Positions 31,359-39,671 are shown, numbered from the stretch's first letter. The stretch: 50,675 nucleotides of DNA from Pseudomonadota bacterium (GCA_030057915.1 JASGUC010000023.1:1-50675); one strand, 5' to 3'. The notes: generated by a model from the sequence alone, not told the origin. Translations and numbers: made by a program.

Positions 31359-32404
31359 CGATCCCCCGTCTCTATCTTCCCCAAACCCTTCAGGAAGGCG
31401 GCGTCTTTGTCCTGGATGCCGACCGTCGGCGCTACCTTGACAATGTCCTGCGCCTCCGGCCCGGGGATGCCGTCACCCTGTTCGACGGTTCGGGCTGGGA
31501 CTTCCACGCCGTGATCGAGAGGATGGGCGACCGGGAGGCCGCCGTCCGGATCGTGGGACGGAGGGCGATCCCCGACGCCATCCCGCCCGTCCGGATAACC
31601 CTGGCCCAGGCCCTCCCCAAGGGGGCGAAGATGGACGGCATCGTGGAAAAGGCCACGGAGATGGGGGCGATCCGGATCGCGCCGTTTCATTCCGCCCGCT
31701 CCGTTCCCCGTCTGGACGCCGCGAAGGCCGCCGCCCGCCGTGCGCGATGGGAGAAGATCGCCGTGGAGGCCGCCAGGCGGTGCCGCCGTCCGGATGTCCC
31801 GGCAGTGGAGGCGATCGTTTCGTTCGACCGGATGCTGGCCCTGGCCGACCCGGGGCTCCGGATCATCTTCTGGGAGGAGGGCGGCCAGGATATAAAAGGT
31901 CTCCTTGGGGAGACCGAAGGCCCGACGCCCCGGGATTGTTTCCTCGTCGTCGGCCCGGAAGGCGGTTTTGCCCCGGAAGAGGTGGCGGCGGCCCGGGCGG
32001 CGGGCTTTGCCGTTGCCGGTCTGGGACGCCGGATCCTGCGCGTGGAGACTGCCTCCCTGGTGATCCTGACGATCATCCAGTACGAGCGGGGCGTATTCGC
32101 GGCGTCGGGCCGTCCGGAGGGCGCCGGTGTGGCGGGATGCTGTGAGGCTGATGCCGCGGATGGTCATATAAGGGGCGCCGAGGCAGGTTGCGGGAAGGGC
32201 GCCGGCGCGGCGAAATGGCTGGAAGCCGCCGGGGCGGGGGGATGTACGGGGGGCGCCAGAGAGACGGGCCGTCCGGAGGGCGCCGGCGCGGTGGGTTATC
32301 GGAAAGGCGCTGGAACAGAGGGGGCTTGGGAGGGCGCCGGTGTGGAAGAATGTCCGGAGGGCGCCGGCGCCGGCGGAGACGCCCCGAAAGGAGCGGCGTC
32401 GTGA
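31355..32404 (+). CDS. rsmE: 16S rRNA (uracil1498-N3)-methyltransferase with a low-complexity C-terminal tail
   Basis: This is a SPOUT-fold RNA methylase starting at GTG 31355, which overlaps the prmA stop, and 349 residues long. The family core is intact to about residue 250: RRRYLDNVLRLRPGDAVTLF, ITLAQALPKGAKMDGIVEKA, the knot motifs FLVVGPEGGFAPEEVAAARA and GRRILRVETASLVIL. A tail of about 100 residues rich in Gly, Ala and Glu follows, built from repeated EGAG-type units (PEGAGAVG, WEGAGVEE, PEGAGAGG). RsmE proteins usually end at 240-250 residues. The stop overlaps the RDD gene start. Confidence 0.93.
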   Translation: MTIPRLYLPQTLQEGGVFVLDADRRRYLDNVLRLRPGDAVTLFDGSGWDFHAVIERMGDREAAVRIVGRRAIPDAIPPVRITLAQALPKGAKMDGIVEKATEMGAIRIAPFHSARSVPRLDAAKAAARRARWEKIAVEAARRCRRPDVPAVEAIVSFDRMLALADPGLRIIFWEEGGQDIKGLLGETEGPTPRDCFLVVGPEGGFAPEEVAAARAAGFAVAGLGRRILRVETASLVILTIIQYERGVFAASGRPEGAGVAGCCEADAADGHIRGAEAGCGKGAGAAKWLEAAGAGGCTGGARETGRPEGAGAVGYRKGAGTEGAWEGAGVEECPEGAGAGGDAPKGAAS

Positions 32405-32910
32405 CCGAGGCTTACGGAGGTTTCTGGCGGCGGGCCCTCGCCTTTTTGATCGATCAGGCGATCTTGAACGTCATCTATCTCATCTTCCTGCTGGCCGGCG
32501 GTTTGTTCAATCTCCTGGGCCAGGCGGCGGGGGGAGGCCCCTCCTGGCCGGCCGCGGCGGCGGACGCCGGGGTCTCCCAGGCCACGGCGGGGTTTGCCCT
32601 CCTCTACTCCCTGGCCGTCGTCCTGGTCACGGTCCTGTATTATATCTGGTTTGTCGCCGCGGCCGGTCGGACTCCGGGGAAGATGATCCTCGACCTCCAC
32701 ATCCGGCCCGTGAAGGGTGGAGAGATTGCCTTTGGGGTCGCCTTTCTGCGCTTCGTCGCCTATCTAGTTTCCGGCGCGCCGCTCTATCTGGGCTTTTTGT
32801 GGATCGCCATCGATCCCCGCAAGCAGGGCTGGCACGACAAGATCGCCGGCACAGTGGTTGTCCGGGAGCGGAGGCCGCCCCTGGACAGCGCTGCAAGCCC
32901 CTGCCTTTAG
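32401..32910 (+). CDS. RDD-family membrane protein
   Basis: The 169-residue protein starts at GTG 32401, overlapping the rsmE stop, with GAAAGGAG upstream. RDD-type features are the arginine-containing first helix (FWRRALAFLIDQAILNVIYL), a second helix (GFALLYSLAVVLVTVLYYIW) with AAAGRTPGKMILDLHI after it, and a C-terminal helix ending in IDPRKQGWHDKIAGTVVV. RDD proteins are inner-membrane proteins; some are linked to ion or osmolyte homeostasis, but the role here is unknown. The last residues (LDSAASPCL) are read from IS-like sequence. Confidence 0.88.
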   Translation: MTEAYGGFWRRALAFLIDQAILNVIYLIFLLAGGLFNLLGQAAGGGPSWPAAAADAGVSQATAGFALLYSLAVVLVTVLYYIWFVAAAGRTPGKMILDLHIRPVKGGEIAFGVAFLRFVAYLVSGAPLYLGFLWIAIDPRKQGWHDKIAGTVVVRERRPPLDSAASPCL

Positions 32911-32947
32911 GCATGGGTCAAGCCGTTTCCTCATAGGATGGTGCGGC

Positions 32948-32992
32948 ATGGCGCAACGGGATGTATATTCGGCTTTCCTTGCCCGTTGTGTC
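32948..32992 (+). pseudogene. Short tnpB fragment
   Basis: The frame reads MAQRDVYSAFLARCV and closely matches the VQRDVYSAFLARCV block of the tnpB remnant at 28636-29064, on the opposite strand. Only about 15 codons remain. A TGCCTTTAGGCA hairpin of the kind seen in IS605-type ends lies just upstream, at about 32905-32916. Confidence 0.5.
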
Positions 32993-33084
32993 CTCCCTAT
33001 GGTCCTTCCCGGGAAGCCGGGAAATCCAGTGCCTTAAACTAGTTTCTGGATGCCGGGTCAAGCCCGACAGGGCATGCGCGGCGG

Positions 33085-33099
33085 TTTTTCAACGGTCTC
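33085..33099 (-). repeat. Lone, diverged TIR end
   Basis: TTTTTCAACGGTCTC differs by one base from the family end. A GCCGGGTCAAGCCCG-type REP sequence precedes it, as in elements B and C. No opposite end is clear. Confidence 0.5.
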
Positions 33100-33200
33100 A
33101 CAAGCGCTTCCGCTATCAAGCCCGACCTTGGAGCGCTTCCCTTTTCGCCCCCCGCCGCGGGTGATCCAGCGCCGGCGGGACTCCGTTGTGCCCCATCCGC

Positions 33201-33533
33201 GGCGGGTTGCGGGTCGAATCCGGGGCGAATCCGTGACGACGGACGGGTCGAATCCGGGGCGATGGACGGGACGACGGACGGGTCGAACCCAGAGCGAATC
33301 CAAGGCGAATCCGCGTCGAATCCAAGGCGAATCCGGGGCGACGGACGGGGAGAATCCAGGGCGAATCCGGGGAGAATCTGGGGCGACGGGCGAGGCGGGT
33401 TGCGGGGCGACGGACGGGTCGAATCTGGGGTGATGGGTGGGGTGGGTTGCGGGGTGATGGACGGATCGAATCCGGGGCGACGGGCGAGGCGGATTGCGGG
33501 GCGAATCCAGGGCTAAGGACGGGGCGGGTTCCC
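33201..33533 (+). repeat. G-rich degenerate tandem array upstream of tRNA-Phe
   Basis: About 330 bp is composed of two interleaved 12-nt-like units, (A)GGCGAATCCGGG and GACGGACGGGTC, with point variation. The plus strand is strongly G-rich with many GGGG runs. Spacing and divergence do not fit CRISPR, and open frames through it are by-products of the repeats. The interval 32911-33611 has no other gene. Confidence 0.75.
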
Positions 33534-33611
33534 GAGACTTCGAGGCCCCGCCGCCGGAGAAAAACACCTTGACAAATGAAGCGATATTTAATAGACGAAT
33601 TTTCCGTTCCC

Positions 33612-33687
33612 GGGCCGGTAGCTCAGTCGGTAGAGCATCGGACTGAAAATCCGAGTGTCGGCAGTTCAACTCTGCCCTGGCCCACCA
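33612..33687 (+). tRNA. tRNA-Phe (anticodon GAA)
   Basis: The 76-nt cloverleaf includes an encoded CCA. The acceptor arms GGGCCGG and CTGGCCC pair with one G-U. The D-loop is AGCTCAGTCGGTAGAGC. The anticodon stem TCGGA/TCCGA encloses CTGAAAA with anticodon GAA. The T-arm contains GTTCAACTC. Confidence 0.97.
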
Positions 33688-33698
33688 TTGACAAACAT

Positions 33699-33740
33699 CG
33701 GGGTTGCAGGCCATCCGCCTGGCAACCCCGTTTTTGTTTC
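33699..33740 (+). terminator. Intrinsic terminator after tRNA-Phe
   Basis: CGGGGTTG-CAGGC pairs with GCCTG-g-CAACCCCG (33699-33730), a 13-bp stem with one bulge and a 5-nt loop. TTTTTGTTT follows immediately. Confidence 0.9.
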
Positions 33741-33888
33741 CCCAAACCGCCGGCGCAACCGGAAAAAATGGAAATGCCCTCACCTTTTCGCCTCCTGCTG
33801 GATGTGAATTTCGGATTATCAGTATGCTAAGCTTCGGTAGTTTTTTCTTTACTTGTCATTTCTTCTGTGTTAGTACCCGCCCGTTGCG

Positions 33889-33904
33889 CGTTCAAAATTG
33901 AACG
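33889..33904. promoter_or_regulatory. Inverted repeat, possible operator of the EPS regulator
   Basis: CGTTCAA-AA-TTGAACG forms 7-bp arms separated by 2 nt, 87 nt before the MarR-type gene. MarR-family proteins bind short AT-centred inverted repeats, so autoregulation is plausible. The rest of 33741-33990 shows no gene. Confidence 0.4.
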
Positions 33905-33990
33905 TTCAGGAAGCCCCTGAGGGAGCGGAAGCCCTAAAAAAGTCGCGGCAAAATGAATATCGCCTTTGAGGGAGGGACAAAGGGCGCCCA

Positions 33991-34314
33991 ATGAAAAACA
34001 CAATCGAGAATGCGCGGATTCTACGGGATCTGGCCCGGAATCCCTACATCTCCCAGCGGGAGATTGCCGAACGACACCGCATCAGCCTGGGCAAGGTCAA
34101 CTATGCCATCCGCGCCCTGATCAAGAAGGGCTACGTCAAGCTCCACAACTTTTGCGAATCCGAAAACAAACGCCGATATGCCTACATCCTCACCCCGGAG
34201 GGGATGTACGAGAAGACGAAGCTCACCGCCGCCTTCCTGAATCTGAAGATGGAGGAATACAAGCGCATCGAGCAGGAGATCGCCGACCTGAAAGAGGAGT
34301 TGGAGAGTAAATAG
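33991..34314 (+). CDS. MarR-type EPS-associated transcriptional regulator
   Basis: The 107-residue winged-helix protein reads ILRDLARNPYISQREIAERH and RISLGKVNYAIRALIKKGYV (HTH and wing). KRRYAYILTPEGMYEKTKLT and a C-terminal coiled coil (EEYKRIEQEIADLKEELES) follow. This arrangement matches the MarR-family regulators found at the start of exopolysaccharide loci. It precedes the wbp-type sugar-nucleotide genes on the same strand by about 680 nt. It probably controls, or is encoded with, surface polysaccharide production; that is inferred from family and context. Confidence 0.9.
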   Translation: MKNTIENARILRDLARNPYISQREIAERHRISLGKVNYAIRALIKKGYVKLHNFCESENKRRYAYILTPEGMYEKTKLTAAFLNLKMEEYKRIEQEIADLKEELESK

Positions 34315-34375
34315 GGGGGCGCTTCCCATATCAATTGCATTTGATTGAGCAATGAGGAGACGCTTCCCGTGTATT

Positions 34376-34512
34376 TATGTGAAAATATCCGCAATTATTT
34401 GGATTATTCCATATTTCGCCGCGCCTGCCCCTGGCATGGGCGTTTATATGAAGATGTTTGCAACTAGTCGGACATTTTCATCTTTCGTTGTGCCCGGCCC
34501 GGGCATGGCGGT
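34376..34512 (+). repeat. Hairpin repeat H, two tandem copies
   Basis: Copy at 34446-34512: GATGTTTGCAACTAGTCGG flanked by GAA/ATTTTC arms, then CGTTGTGCCCGGCCCGGGCA. A diverged copy (GAAAATATCCGCAATTATTT) begins at 34376. Other copies are at 50333-50401 (same strand) and 41888-41933 (inverted). The arms pair to form a hairpin with TTGCAACTAG in the loop. Interval 34315-34997 holds no gene, only repeats. Confidence 0.65.
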
Positions 34513-34667
34513 TAATTGGAATTGATTGGGGACGCCTCCCGATCAAACATATTCAAGAGGGACTCACCCCCACTCGTTGCATCCGTTTTCGCCCTGGATG
34601 TAACCGAGAGGGCGGAGCTGTAAGAAACGAAACCTTTGACAGGCGATCCGTCTTGTCCCGCCGGGTC

Positions 34668-34822
34668 GAGACCTTTGAAAAACTGTCTCGCACGTCATGC
34701 CGGGCCCCGTATCGTGGTACGGGTCAGGCCCGACCCGGCATCCAGAAATAGCTTAAACACTGGATTCACGCTTTTGCGGGAATGACAATATTGAGGTGGG
34801 AACGGAGTTTTTCAAAGGTCTC
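34668..34822. repeat. TIR element C (155 bp)
   Basis: Exact inverted ends GAGACCTTTGAAAAA (34668-34682) and TTTTTCAAAGGTCTC (34808-34822) enclose REP-like hairpins (ATGCCGGGCC...GACCCGGCAT and CGCTTTTGCGGG). This is the cleanest copy of the family. Confidence 0.85.
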
Positions 34823-34906
34823 GGGTCTGATTCGGTGTTCGGAAGATGCTTGAAAGGACTGGATTCCCGCCTTCGCGGGAATGACGGAAGGAGCGTTGAG
34901 AGGCAA

Positions 34907-34921
34907 TTATTCAAAGGTCTC
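34907..34921 (-). repeat. Lone TIR end
   Basis: TTATTCAAAGGTCTC is the A/T-variant end. It follows a CCCGCCTTCGCGGG hairpin and lies 77 nt before the wbpA ATG. It may be half of an element sharing the right end of element C. Confidence 0.6.
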
Positions 34922-34997
34922 TCAAGGGTCACCATGTGTGAGCGCCGGGGAACGGCGTTCGCAAAGATCTTATCAACTGAAAGGAATCAATCCCTGT

Positions 34998-37085
34998 ATG
35001 ACCGAAAATCCCGTAAAAAATGAACCGCAAGTAAGCGTCTCGCCGTCCGGCGAGGTTTTCCTCCTGCCCACGGCCTCCGACTATCGGAAGGAACTCAAGC
35101 GCCTCCAGACCCTTGTCAAGAAGCACCGCAAAGAGGGAAGGGAGATCGTCGTCGTCATGGGCGTGGGCTTCGTCGGCGCCGTCATGGCCGGCGTCGTCGC
35201 CGACTCCGTCCAAAAGGAATCGGGGGCCGGGTCTTTGAGCTTAGCATCTGGGGGCGAAGGCAATGCCGCCGCCTCCGCACCTGTCGGCGCCGTCGGCAAC
35301 TCCACAGCCCCTGTTGCCTCGGCCAACTCCAAGACCGCCGCGGCTGCCGTCTCCGGCAACTCCAACGCCTCTGTCGTTTCCTCGGCCGCCCCTGCCGCAA
35401 CTAAAGCCACTATCGCGGCTGCCGCCTCCAGGAGCGCCGCCGCCACGACCACAACATCCGTCGCCGCCCCTGCCGCCGCCGTCGCCGCCCCTGCCGCCGC
35501 CCCTGTCGCCACAGCAGCCTCAGCCGCATCGGCCGCCACAACCGGCAATGCCGCCGCCTCTCCGCTTTCCGCCGACCCGGAGAAGAACGCTGATTTTATA
35601 GGCCCGCTCCCCAAGCCGACCCCCAAACTCAAGCCCGGGGTCCCCAACAAGTTCGTCATCGGGATGCAGCGCCCCTCCTCCCGTTCCTACTGGAAGATCC
35701 CCTATCTCAACCGCGGCGTCGCCCCCGTGGAATCGGAGGATCCGGAGGTCGCCCCCCTCATCGCCCGGTGCGTCAACGAGAAGAAGACCCTCACCGCCAC
35801 CTACACCTACGACGCCCTCGCCCTGGCCGACGTCGTCGTGGTGGACGTCCAGTGCGATTACTTCAAGGAGACACTCGGCAATTGCCGCCAGGGCCACGCC
35901 GACATCGCCGCCCTGGAGGACAGCCTCCGCATCATCGGGGAGAAGATCAACCCCGACTGCCTCGTCCTAATCGAGACCACCGTCCCCCCGGGAACCACGG
36001 AGTACGTCGCCTATCCCATCATGAAGAAGGCCTTCGAGCGCCGGGGCATAGCCGCCGAGCCCCTGCTCTCCCACTCCTACGAGCGGGTCATGCCGGGGCG
36101 GGAATACGTCTCCTCCATCCGGGACTTCTGGCGGGTCTGCAGCGGCATCAACGCCACCGCCCGCGACCGGGTCGCCCGCTTCCTCTCCGAAGTCCTGAAC
36201 GTGGAGAAATATCCCCTCACCGTCCTGGACCGCCCCATCGAAAGCGAGACCTGCAAGATCGTCGAGAATTCCTACCGGGCCACGATCCTCGCCTTCCTCG
36301 ACGAGTGGAGCACCTTCTCGGAGCGCAACGGCGTGGACATCATGAAGGTCATCAAGGCGATCAAGGTGCGCCCCACCCATTCCAACATGATCTTCCCCGG
36401 TCCGGGGATCGGGGGCTACTGCCTCCCCAAGGACGGCGGTCTGGGCGTCTGGTCCTACAACACCCTCATGGGCTTCGATGACGACATCTTCAAGATCACC
36501 CCGCTGGCCATCGACATCAACGACACCCGGTCCCTCCACGCCGCCGAGTTGGTCCGCGACGCCCTGCGCAACATGGGGAAGATCGTCGCCGCCTCCCGCA
36601 TCGTCGTCCTGGGCGCTTCCTACCGGGAGGACGTGGGCGACACCCGTTACAGCGGCTCCGAGGCCCTGGTCCGCAAGCTCACCGAGATGGGCGGGGAGAT
36701 CGGCGTCCACGACCCCTACGTGAAACACTGGTGGGAATTGGAGAAACAGGACGTATATCCGGCCCCCGGCCACTCCTGGGCCCGATTCTTCCGCAATCAG
36801 GGGAGCCTGTCGGAACTACGCATCGAGTCGGACCTCGCCGCCGCCCTCCGGGGCGCCGACGCCGTGGTCCTGGCGGTGCGCCACCAGGCGTATCTCCATC
36901 TCGACCCCGACGCCGTGGTTGCCTGGACCGGTCGCCCCGTGGCCGTCATCGACTGCTTCGGCATCCTCGACGACGACGCCATCCGCCGCTACTTCGAGTT
37001 GGGCTGCGAGGTCAAGGGCCTGGGCCGCGGCCACGTGAAGCGGATCAAGGATCAGGTCAGACGAGGAAAAAACGGAACGGAATAG
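34998..37085 (+). CDS. wbpA: UDP-GlcNAc/UDP-ManNAc 6-dehydrogenase (WbpA/WecC family) with a large low-complexity insertion
   Basis: This is a nucleotide-sugar dehydrogenase, predicted to oxidise UDP-N-acetylhexosamine to the uronic acid. It has 695 residues (AAAGGAA upstream of the ATG), against about 430-570 usually. The first strand-helix of the NAD fold, VVVMGVGFVGAVMAGVVAD (about 50-70), is separated from the next strand, NKFVIGMQRP (about 215), by about 120 Ala/Ser/Thr/Val-rich residues. The catalytic cysteine is in GPGIGGYCLPKDGG (about 475), with LIETTVPPGTTE and SHSYERVMPG earlier. The C-terminal UDP-binding domain follows. Substrate choice is inferred from the downstream wbpB/D/E-type genes. 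Confidence 0.85.
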   Translation: MTENPVKNEPQVSVSPSGEVFLLPTASDYRKELKRLQTLVKKHRKEGREIVVVMGVGFVGAVMAGVVADSVQKESGAGSLSLASGGEGNAAASAPVGAVGNSTAPVASANSKTAAAAVSGNSNASVVSSAAPAATKATIAAAASRSAAATTTTSVAAPAAAVAAPAAAPVATAASAASAATTGNAAASPLSADPEKNADFIGPLPKPTPKLKPGVPNKFVIGMQRPSSRSYWKIPYLNRGVAPVESEDPEVAPLIARCVNEKKTLTATYTYDALALADVVVVDVQCDYFKETLGNCRQGHADIAALEDSLRIIGEKINPDCLVLIETTVPPGTTEYVAYPIMKKAFERRGIAAEPLLSHSYERVMPGREYVSSIRDFWRVCSGINATARDRVARFLSEVLNVEKYPLTVLDRPIESETCKIVENSYRATILAFLDEWSTFSERNGVDIMKVIKAIKVRPTHSNMIFPGPGIGGYCLPKDGGLGVWSYNTLMGFDDDIFKITPLAIDINDTRSLHAAELVRDALRNMGKIVAASRIVVLGASYREDVGDTRYSGSEALVRKLTEMGGEIGVHDPYVKHWWELEKQDVYPAPGHSWARFFRNQGSLSELRIESDLAAALRGADAVVLAVRHQAYLHLDPDAVVAWTGRPVAVIDCFGILDDDAIRRYFELGCEVKGLGRGHVKRIKDQVRRGKNGTE

Positions 37086-37096
37086 GAGGAACGCGC

Positions 37097-37141
37097 TCGT
37101 TTTTTCTTGGTCGCGCGGGGTCGCGTCCAAAGGTTGCCATG
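37097..37141 (+). repeat. 45-bp direct repeat, left copy
   Basis: It matches 39571-39615 at 43 of 45 positions, in the same orientation (TCGTTTTTTCTTGGTCG start, AGGTTGCCATG end). The two copies bracket the Schlafen-type gene and its leader. Confidence 0.9.
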
Positions 37142-37279
37142 TTTTTCCCCTCGAGGCCTGTGAAAAGCGCCATTTCAGACGCCTGTTCGTCATGCCGGAG
37201 GAGGCTTGGAGGAACTTTGTTTGGCCCCATTCGCGCCGCCATCGCTGGAAGGCCGCCAGTGAATGGGGATTTCCCTTGG

Positions 37280-37432
37280 GAGACCTTTGAAAAATGTCAT
37301 TTCGAGGAGCCCGAGCGATGTCATTTCGAAGGAGCGAAGCGACTGAGAAATCTTAAGATCCCTCATTGCCTTCGGGACATGGATTTCTTCCTTCGGTCGA
37401 AATGACAAAAATGGCGGTTATTCAAAGCTCTC
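37280..37432. repeat. TIR element D (153 bp)
   Basis: It is bounded by GAGACCTTTGAAAAA (37280-37294) and TTATTCAAAGCTCTC (37418-37432). Inside are inverted copies of TGTCATTTCGA and the CTTCGGTCGAAATGACA motif. A diverged end also lies at 37153. Interval 37086-37542 contains no gene. Confidence 0.8.
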
Positions 37433-37542
37433 CTTTTTACAATGATGTTTTCGTCAATCGGATTTTTGAATAATGAGTTTACAATGCTTGACAAAACGCT
37501 CCACATGCCCGCTGTTCCATTAATAATGGAAGGTGGATTCTC

Positions 37543-39519
37543 GTGAGCCGCATACTCCAGGTCAATATCGAAGACCTGCTGCGCTGTCAGGGCGTGGAGA
37601 GCGCCCGAGTGGAGTTCAAGGCAAGCTGGGACGAAAACACCACCGGGTATCAGGTTTTGAAGACACTATGCGCCTTCGCCAACGACTTTCAGAATCTTAA
37701 CGGGGGATATGTCGTCATTGGCGTAGCGGAACAGGATGGTTGTGCACTTTTGCCGCCCAAAGGACTCGTGAAGCATGAAATTGACGCCATGCAAAAATGG
37801 ATACGCGGCAATTGCAACCGCATTGATCCTGTGTATCAACCGGTAATATCGCCCGAGACAGTGGACGGGAAAAACATTTTAGTCCTCTGGGCGCCTGGGA
37901 GCGATGTGCGTCCTCATCGCGCTCCTTCGGGAAGGAAAGGAGATTACAAATACTTCATAAGGATAGGTTCGGAAAGCGTCGATGCCGAAAAAAGGGGCCT
38001 TTTGAATCAGTTGTTGCAGATGACTGCCCGAGTCCCCTTCGACGATCGGCGCGCTCTCTCGGCGACCGTGGAAGATATCAGAGAGAGGAAGGTGCGAGAG
38101 TTTCTCAGGGACGTAAGAAGCGGCCTACTGGATGAGGCAAATACAAGTGAACTTTTCCGAAGGATGCGTATCGTAGAACAGGTCAATGGGTATGATGCTC
38201 CCAAGAACATAGGCCTTTTGCTGTTCTCCGAGAACGCTGACAAATGGTTTCGAGGCGCTCGAATCGAGGTGGTGCAATTCGCCGCGGGCGCAACCGGGGA
38301 TGTGATCGAAGAGCGTGTCTTTTTTGGCGGTATTCACGAGCAACTGCGCATGGCCCTGGACCATTTGGAGGGGATATCCGGCACGTACACAGAAAAGCAG
38401 ACGGGCTCTTTTCGTGCGAAGGGATGGGCGAGTTGGCCGATACCGGCTTTACGCGAGGCGCTGGTGAACGCAGTTTACCATCGAGGGTACGACGGTGTTC
38501 CAGAGCCCGTGAAGGTGTACCTGTACCCTGACAGGATGGAGATCATCAGCTATCCTGGTCCCGTTCCGGGCATCGAACATGAGCACCTGACGCAACAAAG
38601 CTCTATGCCGCCCGCGCCGGCGCGCAACCGAAGAATCGGCGAATTTTTGAAAGAGTTGCGTCTCGCCGAGGGTCGAAGCACAGGAATACCAAAGATATAC
38701 AAGGCCATGCGTGAGAATGGCTCGGGCGATCCACTATTCGAATTCGATGCGGAACGTACTTGGTTTAGAACAATCCTGCCCGCGCATCCCGAATATGTTG
38801 CGATCTCTGCCTTGAGAGATGCCGCGCATCTGAGAGCGACCGGTAACGACGCTGAAGCCTTTCGCCGGGTGGAGGATACATGGAGGCGGATGCCCGGCTC
38901 TCCAGCCTTGACCTCCGAATATCTTCGGCTACTTGCGGAAAAGGCGAAGGTTGCGGAGGCCGAAGAAGCCTTCGCACGGTTCAGGGCCGCCGCAGCGGAA
39001 GCATATGTTCCGACGGTCATGAATGTTCTTATCGAAATCCTGGTGAATGCGGAAGAAAAAGATGCCAATCAAAGAGCTAAGGACTATTTCGACATGCTTC
39101 CCCGCTATCTGGAAAGCCAAGACTCCCTGGACTCCGCAATATTGGCGCGGCGCATCGGCAATCAGCAGTTGGCGCACGAGTATTTTGAGCGTGCGAGGGA
39201 TGTCCTCTTTCATGACGACCGGGCGTTGCTTGAGTTCGCTCAGACGAAGATCAAACTGGCCCAACAAAACAAATCAAACCGTACGCTAAACAGACGCCTG
39301 CTCTTGGACGCTAAAGAACTTCTCGAGCGAGTCGTTAGGATGGAAGCGAGCCCCACCAGGCACGCTTGGGCGTGGCGTGAGATAGCGAGAACAATGAAAT
39401 GGCTGGGGCATCCTACGACCGAGGTGGAAGCGGCATACAATCGGGCGATAGAATTGTTGCCCGGAGAAGAACGTTTTAAAAGAGAACTTGCAAATTGGAA
39501 ACGGCGGCGCGAGACATAA
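37543..39519 (+). CDS. Schlafen/AlbA_2-domain protein with GHKL-like and TPR-like regions
   Basis: The 658-residue protein starts at GTG 37543 (GGAAGGTGG upstream). The N-terminal AlbA_2/Schlafen domain reads VESARVEFKASWDENTTGYQ, LKTLCAFANDFQNLNGGYVV and GVAEQDG. A HATPase-like segment follows (PIPALREALVNAVYHRGYDG, RMEIISYPGPVPG, SMPPAPARNRRIGEF). After about 410 it is helical and TPR-like (ALTSEYLRLLAEKAKVAEAE, ARDVLFHDDRALLEFAQTK). Such proteins act as putative nucleic-acid-binding or regulatory ATPases, some in phage defence. Its lower GC content and the flanking 45-bp direct repeats suggest insertion into the polysaccharide operon. Confidence 0.85.
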   Translation: MSRILQVNIEDLLRCQGVESARVEFKASWDENTTGYQVLKTLCAFANDFQNLNGGYVVIGVAEQDGCALLPPKGLVKHEIDAMQKWIRGNCNRIDPVYQPVISPETVDGKNILVLWAPGSDVRPHRAPSGRKGDYKYFIRIGSESVDAEKRGLLNQLLQMTARVPFDDRRALSATVEDIRERKVREFLRDVRSGLLDEANTSELFRRMRIVEQVNGYDAPKNIGLLLFSENADKWFRGARIEVVQFAAGATGDVIEERVFFGGIHEQLRMALDHLEGISGTYTEKQTGSFRAKGWASWPIPALREALVNAVYHRGYDGVPEPVKVYLYPDRMEIISYPGPVPGIEHEHLTQQSSMPPAPARNRRIGEFLKELRLAEGRSTGIPKIYKAMRENGSGDPLFEFDAERTWFRTILPAHPEYVAISALRDAAHLRATGNDAEAFRRVEDTWRRMPGSPALTSEYLRLLAEKAKVAEAEEAFARFRAAAAEAYVPTVMNVLIEILVNAEEKDANQRAKDYFDMLPRYLESQDSLDSAILARRIGNQQLAHEYFERARDVLFHDDRALLEFAQTKIKLAQQNKSNRTLNRRLLLDAKELLERVVRMEASPTRHAWAWREIARTMKWLGHPTTEVEAAYNRAIELLPGEERFKRELANWKRRRET

Positions 39520-39545
39520 GGCTTCACAAAACGCGGCACGCTCTT

Positions 39546-39578
39546 CCCCTCAAAAACGTGAGGGGAATTTTCGTTTTT
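39546..39578 (+). terminator. Intrinsic terminator after the Schlafen-type gene
   Basis: CCCCTC (39546-39551) pairs with GAGGGG (39560-39565) around AAAAACGT, followed by AATTTTCGTTTTTTC. Confidence 0.75.
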
Positions 39579-39615
39579 TCTTGGTCGTGCGGGGTCGCGT
39601 CCAGAGGTTGCCATG
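39571..39615 (+). repeat. 45-bp direct repeat, right copy
   Basis: This is the partner of 37097-37141, with two differences. It overlaps the T-run of the terminator and ends 57 nt before the wbpB-wbpD ATG. Confidence 0.9.
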
Positions 39616-39671
39616 AGACCGGATGAAGAGATGCTCGACCCCCAAAAACCCTGCTTTGAGAAAGACAAATC

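Noticed and set aside
30707-32404. A 565-residue frame spanning the prmA interior to the end of rsmE
   Set aside because: The upstream part is a wrong-frame reading of prmA; the real rsmE starts at the GTG at 31355, which overlaps the prmA stop.
33201-33533. CRISPR array
   Set aside because: Units are short, contiguous and degenerate, with no constant repeat, no regular spacers and no cas genes nearby.
33058-33783. A 241-residue minus-strand frame across the G-rich array and tRNA-Phe
   Set aside because: It is translated from tandem repeats and runs through a tRNA gene; no family resemblance.
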